Source: UBA1723 sp018066165
GTDB taxonomy: Bacteria > Bacteroidota > Bacteroidia > Bacteroidales > Paludibacteraceae
Length of the DNA stretch: 15,954 bases
Assembly: GCA_018066165.1 (NCBI GenBank)
Contig: JAGHRX010000291.1
Location: forward strand, 1-15,954
Direction: 5' to 3'
Under the pieces are notes generated by a model. The model had not been told where the DNA came from. It worked only from the letters and a program-made list of their open reading frames with translations, and did not search any database. Both the position numbers and the translations under genes were made by a program. Positions 1-6,463 of this stretch are shown here, one piece after another. Position 1 is the first letter of the stretch, and every line of letters starts with the position of its first letter.

Positions 1-105
1 GGCCCATGTCTGGTTTATTTGGGCCCTAACTCCTCAATCCAACTCGAGTCCGTAGGACGAGCGTATAAATATAAGCGTGTGTTGGACAACTCGTATATAA
101 TTGCC
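1..105 (+). repeat. Dispersed hairpin-rich repeat, copy A (left end at window edge)
   Basis: Positions 24-105 align with the reverse complement of about 12221-12309 at roughly 83% identity (12 mismatches and 2 single-base gaps, counted by hand). The right end (83-101) reads TTGGACAACTCGTATATAAT minus its first base or so and resembles both ends of copy B. A hairpin at 42-64 has a GTCC/GGAC stem, a GTA loop and flanking GA/GA tandem mismatches. GGCCC at 1-5 can pair with GGGCC at 21-25. No protein or known RNA is recognised. The rest of the left end may lie outside the window. Confidence 0.75.
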
Positions 106-156
106 TATTAATAGATATTGGTTAAGATCGGTAAATCGTTAACCATTAATAGTTAA
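106..156. other. Spacer after nadK with a weak hairpin
   Basis: This AT-rich spacer lies between repeat copy A and the nadK stop codon. TGGTTAA at 119-125 can pair with TTAACCA at 139-145, but no T-run follows on the nadK strand, so it is at best a weak terminator. ATTAATAG occurs twice in direct orientation, at about 107 and 144. Nothing coding is seen. Confidence 0.35.
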
Positions 157-1035
157 TCAATATTTGCGTTGATCCGATCCCCAATTCAATTTCTCACGAA
201 TTGTAGTGTAGAAAGAGTGGTTGTGAAGACGGATGGTCTTCATATAGAAATCGGCTTTTCTCACCTTCAGACGGATGTCCTCAGGGAAGACTTCACTTCT
301 GCCGTCGAGAGATATCAAGAACTGACCGTTGCGGCTCTCCACGCTTAGCTCCATTTCGCAATCGTCCGTCACTACAAGAGGGCGGATGCTAAGACTGTGT
401 GGAGCGACGGGGGTGATGATGAAATTAGATGCGTTTGGCACCACGATTGGTCCGCCGACACTCATTGCGTAGGCTGTGGAACCGGTTGCAGTGGCGATGA
501 TAAGACCGTCGGCCTGATACTTAGTCACAAACTCACCGTTGATATATGTGTTGATTGCGATCATTGAAGAAGTGTCCTGCTTCAAGATGGCAATTTCGTT
601 GATTGCGTAGTTGAATTTTGAAAACGTCTTGCCGTCGGTAGAAAGTTTGAGCAACGGACGGTCCTCCACCTTATAGTTGCCCGACGCAATAGCCTCCACT
701 GCCTTAGTGATTTCCTTTTCACCGTCGACATCGGCCAAGAAACCAAGGCGGCCGGCATTGATACCAAGCAAAGGAATCTCCTGACGTGCAATTTTGGCAA
801 CGGAACGGATGAATGTACCGTCACCGCCAACGCTAAATGCGACGTCGGCATCTATCTCCTTGCATTCAGAGAACGTTGTGATATCCTGAGTATTGACGCC
901 ATTTCTGTCGAGAAATTCCAAGAAATAGGGTTCGCAGGAGATTGCCACATTTCTTTTCTTCAACTCAAGGATGAGTTTGGCAGAGTAGATGGCTACCTCC
1001 TCACGGTTGACATTTCCAAAAATTGCTACTTTCAT
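157..1035 (-). CDS. nadK: NAD kinase
   Basis: NAD kinase phosphorylates the 2'-hydroxyl of the NAD adenosine ribose to make NADP; it is cytosolic and normally essential. The 292-aa length is usual. The GGDGT nucleotide-binding motif is at residues 70-74, followed by NAGRLGFL (93-100), the NE pair (146-147) that contacts NAD, and the glycine-rich DGLIIATATGSTAY block (176-189). The C-terminal half is the beta-rich domain of the family. The start is the ATG at 1035; translation from there gives the typical MKVAIFG beta strand. A hexamer repeat (1043-1078) fills the leader directly upstream, and no clear promoter of its own is visible, so transcription may come partly through the rpmE2 terminator. 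No frameshift or missing motif is seen. Confidence 0.97.
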   Translation of the reverse strand: MKVAIFGNVNREEVAIYSAKLILELKKRNVAISCEPYFLEFLDRNGVNTQDITTFSECKEIDADVAFSVGGDGTFIRSVAKIARQEIPLLGINAGRLGFLADVDGEKEITKAVEAIASGNYKVEDRPLLKLSTDGKTFSKFNYAINEIAILKQDTSSMIAINTYINGEFVTKYQADGLIIATATGSTAYAMSVGGPIVVPNASNFIITPVAPHSLSIRPLVVTDDCEMELSVESRNGQFLISLDGRSEVFPEDIRLKVRKADFYMKTIRLHNHSFYTTIREKLNWGSDQRKY

Positions 1036-1042
1036 ATTTCTG

Positions 1043-1078
1043 TAACGTTGACGTTAACGTTAACCTTAACGTTAGGGT
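1043..1078. repeat. Hexanucleotide tandem repeat (TAACGT)n upstream of nadK
   Basis: Six consecutive hexamers read TAACGT, TGACGT, TAACGT, TAACCT, TAACGT, TAGGGT. The core, as rotation AACGTT, is self-complementary. The tract starts 8 bases upstream of the nadK start codon and so lies in its leader. The same kind of repeat occurs at 11160-11183. Confidence 0.8.
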
Positions 1079-1097
1079 GATGAAAAAAGATAAAATT

Positions 1098-1134
1098 AAA
1101 AAAGGACACTCACCAAAAATGGTAAATGTCCCTT
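1098..1134 (-). terminator. Rho-independent terminator of rpmE2
   Basis: Read on the minus strand, AAGGGACATTTACC pairs with GGTGAGTGTCCTTT (14 bp including several G-U pairs) around a six-base loop, and a run of Ts follows. It lies about 26 bases after the rpmE2 stop codon. Confidence 0.85.
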
Positions 1135-1159
1135 ATGCTGTATAAAGACAAGTCCTTTA

Positions 1160-1411
1160 TTACTTCTTACGGTTACCGTACTTGCTAAGGAACTTATCAA
1201 CACGTCCAGCTGTGTCAACCATCTTCTTAACACCTGTGTAGAATGGGTGAGAAGAGCTAGAGATTTCAAGCTTTACCAATGGAAGAGTCTCACCTTCGAT
1301 CTCGATAGTGTCCTTTGTAGCCACTGTAGAGCGTGAAACAAACATATCGCCATTAGACATGTCCTTGAGTACTACAGGACGGTATGACTCTGGATGAATA
1401 TCCTTCTTCAT
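1160..1411 (-). CDS. rpmE2: 50S ribosomal protein L31 type B (bL31)
   Basis: This is a structural protein of the large ribosomal subunit near the central protuberance. The 83-aa length and the opening MKKDIHPESYRPVV are typical of type B L31. There are no cysteines, so this is the zinc-free (C-minus) form rather than the form with a zinc-binding cysteine cluster. Conserved SSSHPFYTG lies at about residues 51-59, followed by the basic tail DKFLSKYGNRKK. The gene is transcribed alone: a Bacteroides-type -7 box lies at 1476-1483 and a strong terminator at 1098-1134. The start is the only reasonable ATG. It is divergent from the cyclophilin gene at 1636. In other bacteria zinc-free L31 is often induced on zinc limitation, but no Zur-like operator was recognised here. 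Confidence 0.97.
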   Translation of the reverse strand: MKKDIHPESYRPVVLKDMSNGDMFVSRSTVATKDTIEIEGETLPLVKLEISSSSHPFYTGVKKMVDTAGRVDKFLSKYGNRKK

Positions 1412-1475
1412 TTTATTTGAATTTTAATTTTTTTACTATTTCACTTAATTTGGTAACTTATGTGCAATGCGGGTG

Positions 1476-1483
1476 CAAAATTA
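1476..1483 (-). promoter_or_regulatory. Putative -7 box for rpmE2
   Basis: The minus strand reads TAATTTTG followed by CACCC, a match to the Bacteroides TAnnTTTG box. It would give a leader of about 55-60 bases. The -33 region (TTTT about 19 bases upstream) is only a partial match. Confidence 0.5.
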
Positions 1484-1543
1484 AGAATTGTTTTCATTTA
1501 ATAAAAATGTTTGTTGCTTTTTTTGCCAAAATAATGTGGATTG

Positions 1544-1574
1544 TTGATAAAAAGGGCGGATTTTCTTATTTTTG
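1544..1574 (+). promoter_or_regulatory. Putative Bacteroides-type promoter for the cyclophilin gene
   Basis: TTG at 1544-1546, a 20-base spacer and TATTTTTG at 1567-1574 match the TTTG-N19-21-TAnnTTTG pattern. The gene starts about 60 bases downstream. It faces away from the rpmE2 promoter in the same 224-bp divergent spacer. Confidence 0.55.
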
Positions 1575-1635
1575 TAATCGGTAAGACGGAATGACTCAAT
1601 TCGTCGTCGCCAACAATCTGTATTATAATATTTGA

Positions 1636-2457
1636 ATGAACGAAATGAGAAAGAAACTAATATTATTCATCGCCATGTTTATGGCAAGCATTATGGGAAT
1701 GGAAGCTAAAGAAAAAGAGAATTTGGTAAAGATTGAGTGTGAGTACGGAACAATGGTTGTTCGTCTATACGACGACACTCCTCAGCACCGTGACAATTTC
1801 TTGAAACTTGTGAAGGAGGGATTCTACAATGATTTGTTGTTCCACCGTGTGATTAAGGATTTTATGGTGCAGGGTGGTGACCCAGATTCAAAGGGTGCTC
1901 CTGCAGGTAAGCAGCTTGGTGCTGGCGACGTGGGTTACACAGTGCCTGCTGAGTTCGTTTATCCTACTCACTATCATAAGAAGGGTGCTCTTGCCGCTGC
2001 ACGTCAGGGTGATCAGGTTAATCCAGAGAAGAGATCTTCAGGTTGCCAGTTCTACATCGTTCAGGGTAAGAAGTACAACGAGAATGAGTTGACTCAGATG
2101 GAGCGTGCTCTTGGCCAGAAGGCTATGCAGGCAAGATTCGATCAGTTGGTTCAGGAAAACAAGGATTCTATCCGCTCAATGCGTTTGAACCGTGACCAGG
2201 CTGGTCTACAGGCTCTTCAGGATCAGTTGATCAAGACTGTCAACGATGAGTTTAAGGACAAGCAGAGCGTGAAGATGCCAGAGCAGATGAAGAAGGATTA
2301 CATGGAGATCGGTGGTACTCCATTCCTTGACAACGAGTACACTGTCTTCGGTGAGGTTGTTGAAGGTCTTGATGTGATCGACAAGATTGCTGCTGTTGAG
2401 ACTAATCCTGGTGACCGTCCAAAGAACGATATCAAGATGAAGGTTAAGATGAAATAA
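1636..2457 (+). CDS. Exported cyclophilin-type peptidylprolyl isomerase
   Basis: It catalyses cis-trans isomerisation of prolyl peptide bonds, probably outside the cytoplasm. A hydrophobic N-terminal segment (about residues 7-22) after MRKK looks like a signal peptide, with no clear lipobox. The cyclophilin fold follows: FHRVIKDFMVQGGDP (69-83) holds the active-site Arg71, Phe76, Met77 and Gln79, and SSGCQFYIV (134-142) is the second signature. A charged, helix-rich insertion of about 80 residues (146-225) splits the domain before the last strands resume at TPFLDNEYTVFG. Where human cyclophilin A has its cyclosporin-binding Trp, Phe230 appears. The start could be the ATG at 1636 or the one at 1645 (MRKKLIL); the latter gives a cleaner signal peptide. 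It is a single gene with its own promoter and terminator. Confidence 0.94.
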   Translation: MNEMRKKLILFIAMFMASIMGMEAKEKENLVKIECEYGTMVVRLYDDTPQHRDNFLKLVKEGFYNDLLFHRVIKDFMVQGGDPDSKGAPAGKQLGAGDVGYTVPAEFVYPTHYHKKGALAAARQGDQVNPEKRSSGCQFYIVQGKKYNENELTQMERALGQKAMQARFDQLVQENKDSIRSMRLNRDQAGLQALQDQLIKTVNDEFKDKQSVKMPEQMKKDYMEIGGTPFLDNEYTVFGEVVEGLDVIDKIAAVETNPGDRPKNDIKMKVKMK

Positions 2458-2479
2458 TTTCTTGAAATTCGAAATTATA

Positions 2480-2514
2480 AATGCGGAATGCTAAATTGGC
2501 GTTCCGCATTTTTT
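2480..2514 (+). terminator. Terminator of the cyclophilin gene
   Basis: AATGCGGAATGC pairs with GCGTTCCGCATT (12 bp with one T-G pair) around a seven-base loop, then six Ts. It starts 22 bases after the stop codon and may also serve the convergent kinase gene. The left arm and upstream bases are nearly identical to 12168-12192. Confidence 0.85.
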
Positions 2515-2556
2515 CCCCGACACCATCACATATTGAAATAGGGCCGCTGGTCCTGA

Positions 2557-3039
2557 TTATCTCTGACTTATTTCAAAGTCGTTGTTGCTTATTTTCCCAT
2601 AAAACAGATAGTCGAATGGTTCGTCTTCCGTCGGCATGATTAGATCTTTGGCACGTGCCTCGACACCTTTGTCGGGAATCCTTGCGTCGCCTTCCCTTTG
2701 TGCGTTTCTTTTCATGCAATCTTTGAGGATGCTCTCCATAAACAGTCCCACAACCATATAACCGTTTTTCTCGGCGAGCTTGAAATATTTCTCTCTTTCT
2801 TCCGGAGAGACGTTGGTGTTGTCGACGACGATATCCTCTTCTGAGATAAACAGAGCGTGAAGCATCGCGTCTTCCCTTTCTCTCGTGCGTAGGTTGTCGA
2901 GATTGATACGTGAGAAATCCTGCAAGTGACGGGCTACGAATGTGCTTTTGCCCGACGCTGGAATCCCCATCATGATTATTAGGATTGGACAACCGTCGGC
3001 TTCCTGTCTGATGAAATCTGTAAATTCTTTTGGTGTCAT
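2557..3039 (-). CDS. P-loop kinase of the polynucleotide kinase-like AAA_33 group
   Basis: This is a small (160-aa) cytosolic ATP-binding protein. The Walker A motif GIPASGKST is at residues 25-33, RINLDNLR (44-51) matches the family block after the first helix, and VVDNTN (71-76) is the signature seen in the kinase domain of polynucleotide 5'-kinases and related small-molecule kinases. RNAQREG (111-117) could supply the lid arginines. These features fit a phosphotransferase whose substrate may be a nucleic-acid 5' end or a small metabolite; the sequence does not say which. It stands alone, convergent with the cyclophilin gene. Its -7 box overlaps the poly-T tail of the upstream CotH-kinase terminator, so the two genes are tightly packed but probably separately transcribed. 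Confidence 0.85.
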   Translation of the reverse strand: MTPKEFTDFIRQEADGCPILIIMMGIPASGKSTFVARHLQDFSRINLDNLRTREREDAMLHALFISEEDIVVDNTNVSPEEREKYFKLAEKNGYMVVGLFMESILKDCMKRNAQREGDARIPDKGVEARAKDLIMPTEDEPFDYLFYGKISNNDFEISQR

Positions 3040-3059
3040 GATAGACTTTTTATCTGACG

Positions 3060-3067
3060 CAAATATA
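3060..3067 (-). promoter_or_regulatory. Putative -7 box for the P-loop kinase
   Basis: The minus strand reads TATATTTG, an exact TAnnTTTG match, about 20 bases upstream of the ATG. It begins within the T-rich tail of the preceding terminator. No -33 box is visible because that position is taken by the terminator hairpin. Confidence 0.4.
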
Positions 3068-3068
3068 C

Positions 3069-3102
3069 AAAAAAACTGCGGTGACGAGTCCTCGCCACCG
3101 CA
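3069..3102 (-). terminator. Terminator of the CotH-kinase protein gene
   Basis: On the minus strand TGCGGTGGCGA pairs with TCGTCACCGCA (11 bp with one G-U) around a GGAC loop and is followed by G and seven Ts. It lies 28 bases after the stop codon at 3131. Confidence 0.9.
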
Positions 3103-3130
3103 ATCTAATTAATTGGATATATGAGAGAAA

Positions 3131-6100
3131 TTACTGTTTTACAATCTTGATTGCTGTTCCTTCTATTCTCAAAACATACATTCCTACAGGATAATTTTCA
3201 CCGAACTGAGCTCCAATTTCAGCCTCGCCGGATTCGATAACTTGACCAAGCATGTTTGTCACTACATAGCTTCCTTCTGCGTTGAATGTCCATGCTGTGC
3301 TTGTTGGGTTAGGATATACAAGTATCTCTTCAGCTGCGTCGATCTGCTCAACATCGACAAGATTTTCCTGTGAACATAGAATGCTTCCGTTTGCAGCACG
3401 TGGAGAATTCATCTTTATACCATAGGATTCCTCATCTGTACATCCGATAAACTTGACCATTGCTGTGTCGCCATCTGTAGCTCTACCGAATGAGTAGTTA
3501 CGCTCGGTTTTCTTGTCAAACTTCACGTATGTCATCTCATCGATCAATGTGTCACCTGAAGCCAATGGCATGATCAACTGTAACTTCTGACCAAGATCTG
3601 CATTCAACTTGAAGTTCAAATGAAGAGGACTGTCGTTTTTACCCTTGTCTGCCCAAAGCACCACATGTCCCTTGGCTGGGATGACTGTAGATGATGATCC
3701 GAATGGGATTGTTGAGCTCATACCGACTGTCTCGTTCTTCACTACCATACCTGCCAAGTCTACGTCGTGAGCCTCGCTGTTGTAGATCTCGATCCAGTCT
3801 GGCTTAGATCCAAATTCGTCTTCTGTAGCAACGTTAATCGCGCAAACCTCATTGATATACAATCTTGGAATTGAGAAGTTTTCGTCTTTTGTCAACAATA
3901 CTTGAATGTCAGTGCCTTCTGCACTTGCACTATCAATGACCATTGTTGTAGTAGGATCTTCTGTCAATGTTCCGTTTATTGTCCATGATGCCACTTTGTA
4001 TCCTAGAGGCAACTGGACGTCGACTTTAACGCGTTCTTTTACAAACAACTGCTGGCTGAATACCTGGTTCTCATATTTGTTCTTGTTGACCCAATATGTA
4101 TATTCAGGCTCTTCTGCACCGTCGAACTCAACTCTTACAGATACTTCTGCTAGTTCGTTTGGCACTTTTAAGAAAGAACCCAACTGCTGCTGGACAGCTT
4201 CCGAACGATTTGTGACAAAATTACGCATGACCTTAATCTCCGAGTCGTATTTGCCTTGATTGCCGACATAACCGAAATTAGGGCAAGCCATAGTGGCGCA
4301 CATGTCAATTTTTGTTAGTGCATACATTGAGTCGATCAATGCATTTGCACGGTAGTTATTGAAGTATTTGTCCATTGCATACAAAAATCTGTCGACAAAC
4401 TTATACTTGAAATCTTCGTTCTTGATCAGACCTCCAAACAATTTAGTGTAGACTGATGTTCTACCTCCTTGTGTTTGGGCGAATGATATCATGTTTTGAT
4501 TTATTTTTGTATGCTGAGACAAACCGAAGTCAGTGTCGTACACCATCCAACGCCATTTTCCTCCGTTCTTCTTTCTCCAAACCTTGATGTTGTTGATTAC
4601 CCAGTCTGTATTTCCTACGAACTGCTCAAGAATCTGATAGTCAACGTAGCTGTCCATATCTATCATCTTACACATATTATCGAAGAAGTCAGGGTCTTGG
4701 TTGTGATCGAAAGCATAATCCAGCATTGCGTAGAATTCCTCATTCGAGCCATACTGCGCTACATAGCCGTCTCCGTTCACAACTTTCAATAAATCGATCT
4801 CATCCTCCTCGATTCCGTAGTTCTGCTCGATATATGTCTCATCCATTCTCTCACGCAATCCCATCATTCCGTGGTATTTGCCGTTCAAGAAGTAAGCCAC
4901 TGGCATATACGACTGCAAGTCGATATTCATACCCTTTGCCAAATTCTGCATATAGCCGTCGCGCCAACGTGGGAATAGGTATCCGTATCCGTTACCTCCG
5001 TTTCTCAATGTTAGTGCTTTGTATTTTGAGTAGCTTCTGTCTGAAAAGAATTTGTCGTACTGGAATTTGTTTTCTCCTGTACGTTTGTTTGTCTTGATCT
5101 TGAAACTCTTTACTGGATGTGAACGGGAACATCCACCCTGCAATGCGAATTCCACCTCCTGGCTGTCAACAGACTTGCCATTGACGAAATATTCGAAATT
5201 GCCTGGACGGTACCACTCCTGATGGTAGTTGGCTTTCTTTACATTGTCTGTAGAACAGATTGTTGGAGCTCCGTTCCTTCCTACCACAATACTTCCTAAT
5301 GTGCTGCTATACAAATTGATACTGTCGGCTACGATAGAAACGATTGGAAGAGTTGTCTCTCCGCATTCCTCGTAATATTCTCCTAAATAAAGGTAAGAGC
5401 CAGTAACGACGTCACTGTAAAGCTGACCGTCCTTGAATGCTTTCGCACGGATGATTGTGTTGTCTGAAATCTCAATTGGAGCTTTGTATTCGATACCATT
5501 CTCCAAAGTTGGGATGCTTCCGTCTAATGTGTAAAGGATTTTTGCTCCTTCTGTCGGACATGACAATTCAGCAGTCGCTGTGTTTCCTGCTCCGATAAGG
5601 CCTGGCTTTGTACCGCCAAACACCGGCTTTGCTACTCGGTCCGCAATGTCGTAAGCTTTACCGTTTTCTGCTCCTGGTGTTGGCTCCATAAATCCCTCGT
5701 TGGAATAAGATAGATGAGGGTGCTGCTCTGGATATGTGATTGTAATAGTGTCGCCTTTACCTGTTGAGATGATTAATCTTCCCTCGTCTGATGTCAATTT
5801 CTTATTAAAACTTCCTACATAAAGAGGATTAACTTTCTTGGCATCCTCACTTGATGTCTCCACTTTTCCGAAGAACATCACACTATAACCTGTTGGCAAA
5901 ATATGTGATTCGGTAAATCTGAAGTACCAATTCTCTTTCTCTGTTCCTTTTTCTCTGTTTCCTTTTTTGTTCTTTACATACCAATTCTTCAAATCGATAG
6001 GATCTCCGTCGTTGTAGAATTCAACGTAGCCGTTGTAGTCGTACTTATCGCTGACTATTGTGGCGATATTGCTTGGCATAATCTCTGTGATGGTAACCTT

Positions 6101-6184
6101 TGCAGACGCCGAAACGCTTGCAGCTACTATTGCCGACGAGAATAGCGGTTTGAGTAGAGAAATAAAGTTGTAAGTGTGTTTCAT
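3131..6184 (-). CDS. Secreted CotH-kinase protein with lamin-tail domains and T9SS sorting domain
   Basis: A 1017-aa multidomain surface or extracellular protein. From the ATG at 6184 a signal peptide (about 1-28, ending near SASA) is followed by a lamin-tail-like domain (about 30-150), a chitobiase/hexosaminidase C-terminal-type repeat (about 185-263, with ILYTLDGSIPT), a CotH kinase domain (about 275-675), a second lamin-tail-like domain (about 775-900, with INEVCAIN and WIEIYNS), and a T9SS sorting domain (about 952-1017, opening VYPNP and ending VKQ). In the CotH part, YFLNGKYHGMMGLRERMDE and MVYDTDFGLS match the conserved nucleotide/metal region. CotH family members phosphorylate secreted proteins; the target here is unknown. 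An ATG 7 codons upstream (6205) is possible, but the signal peptide fits the chosen start. Spaced TCGATAAA repeats upstream suggest regulation. Confidence 0.9.
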   Translation of the reverse strand: MKHTYNFISLLKPLFSSAIVAASVSASAKVTITEIMPSNIATIVSDKYDYNGYVEFYNDGDPIDLKNWYVKNKKGNREKGTEKENWYFRFTESHILPTGYSVMFFGKVETSSEDAKKVNPLYVGSFNKKLTSDEGRLIISTGKGDTITITYPEQHPHLSYSNEGFMEPTPGAENGKAYDIADRVAKPVFGGTKPGLIGAGNTATAELSCPTEGAKILYTLDGSIPTLENGIEYKAPIEISDNTIIRAKAFKDGQLYSDVVTGSYLYLGEYYEECGETTLPIVSIVADSINLYSSTLGSIVVGRNGAPTICSTDNVKKANYHQEWYRPGNFEYFVNGKSVDSQEVEFALQGGCSRSHPVKSFKIKTNKRTGENKFQYDKFFSDRSYSKYKALTLRNGGNGYGYLFPRWRDGYMQNLAKGMNIDLQSYMPVAYFLNGKYHGMMGLRERMDETYIEQNYGIEEDEIDLLKVVNGDGYVAQYGSNEEFYAMLDYAFDHNQDPDFFDNMCKMIDMDSYVDYQILEQFVGNTDWVINNIKVWRKKNGGKWRWMVYDTDFGLSQHTKINQNMISFAQTQGGRTSVYTKLFGGLIKNEDFKYKFVDRFLYAMDKYFNNYRANALIDSMYALTKIDMCATMACPNFGYVGNQGKYDSEIKVMRNFVTNRSEAVQQQLGSFLKVPNELAEVSVRVEFDGAEEPEYTYWVNKNKYENQVFSQQLFVKERVKVDVQLPLGYKVASWTINGTLTEDPTTTMVIDSASAEGTDIQVLLTKDENFSIPRLYINEVCAINVATEDEFGSKPDWIEIYNSEAHDVDLAGMVVKNETVGMSSTIPFGSSSTVIPAKGHVVLWADKGKNDSPLHLNFKLNADLGQKLQLIMPLASGDTLIDEMTYVKFDKKTERNYSFGRATDGDTAMVKFIGCTDEESYGIKMNSPRAANGSILCSQENLVDVEQIDAAEEILVYPNPTSTAWTFNAEGSYVVTNMLGQVIESGEAEIGAQFGENYPVGMYVLRIEGTAIKIVKQ

Positions 6185-6212
6185 ATCCTCTTGATTTGTT
6201 ATCAATCTGGGG

Positions 6213-6220
6213 CAAAAGTA
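6213..6220 (-). promoter_or_regulatory. Putative -7 box for the CotH-kinase gene
   Basis: The minus strand reads TACTTTTG, a TAnnTTTG match, 29 bases upstream of the ATG. A convincing -33 box is lacking, which would fit an activator-dependent promoter. Confidence 0.4.
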
Positions 6221-6246
6221 AGAAAAAAATCAAAAGGATAAAGGAA

Positions 6247-6320
6247 TTTATCGATAAAATATTAAGTTTTGTCGATAAAATATCAAGTTCGGAGGTAAAA
6301 ATTGGGATTTCGTCGATAAA
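6247..6320. promoter_or_regulatory. Three spaced TCGATAAA repeats upstream of the CotH-kinase gene
   Basis: TCGATAAA occurs at 6251, 6272 and 6313, with spacings of 21 and 41 bases, close to two and four turns of DNA. The first two are part of an 18-base near-repeat (TCGATAAAATATYAAGTT). The first is also inside the perfect 12-bp palindrome TTTATCGATAAA (6247-6258). The position, about 30-100 bases upstream of the -7 box, suits operator or activator sites; the binding protein is unknown. Confidence 0.45.
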
Positions 6321-6349
6321 TGTGATTATATTTTTTTGTTGAAAAAGAA

Positions 6350-6441
6350 AACGTAAAATTTCCGGAAATGATTCGAAAAATTATCTTATGCTAATGGCAG
6401 TCTGATAATTTTTACGGTAAATTTTCTGGAAATTTTACGTT
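6350..6441. repeat. Long nested imperfect palindrome
   Basis: The outer arms 6350-6368 (AACGTAAAATTTCCGGAAA) and 6423-6441 are reverse complements with one mismatch in 19. The inner arms AAAAATTATC (6376-6385) and GATAATTTTT (6404-6413) pair perfectly. The 18-base centre is unpaired apart from a possible TGC/GCA. On the minus strand the outer arm is followed by a T-rich stretch, so it could back up the terminator of the acyl-CoA synthetase gene; it could also form a cruciform. Confidence 0.75.
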
Positions 6442-6442
6442 C

Positions 6443-6463
6443 AAAAACAATCCGTGTCGGATT
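6443..6463 (-). terminator. Probable terminator of the acyl-CoA synthetase gene
   Basis: Directly after the stop codon the minus strand has AATCCG-ACA-CGGATT (6 bp, three-base loop) followed by GTTTTT. The stem is short; the larger palindrome just beyond may strengthen termination. Confidence 0.5.

Noticed and set aside
4496..5097. Plus-strand open frames of about 98 and 123 codons inside the CotH-kinase gene
   Set aside because: They lie antisense to a well-supported long gene with conserved domains, overlap each other and show no family features.
6247..6320. CRISPR-like array from the repeated TCGATAAA motif
   Set aside because: The repeats are too short and the spacing too tight for CRISPR, and no cas genes are present.
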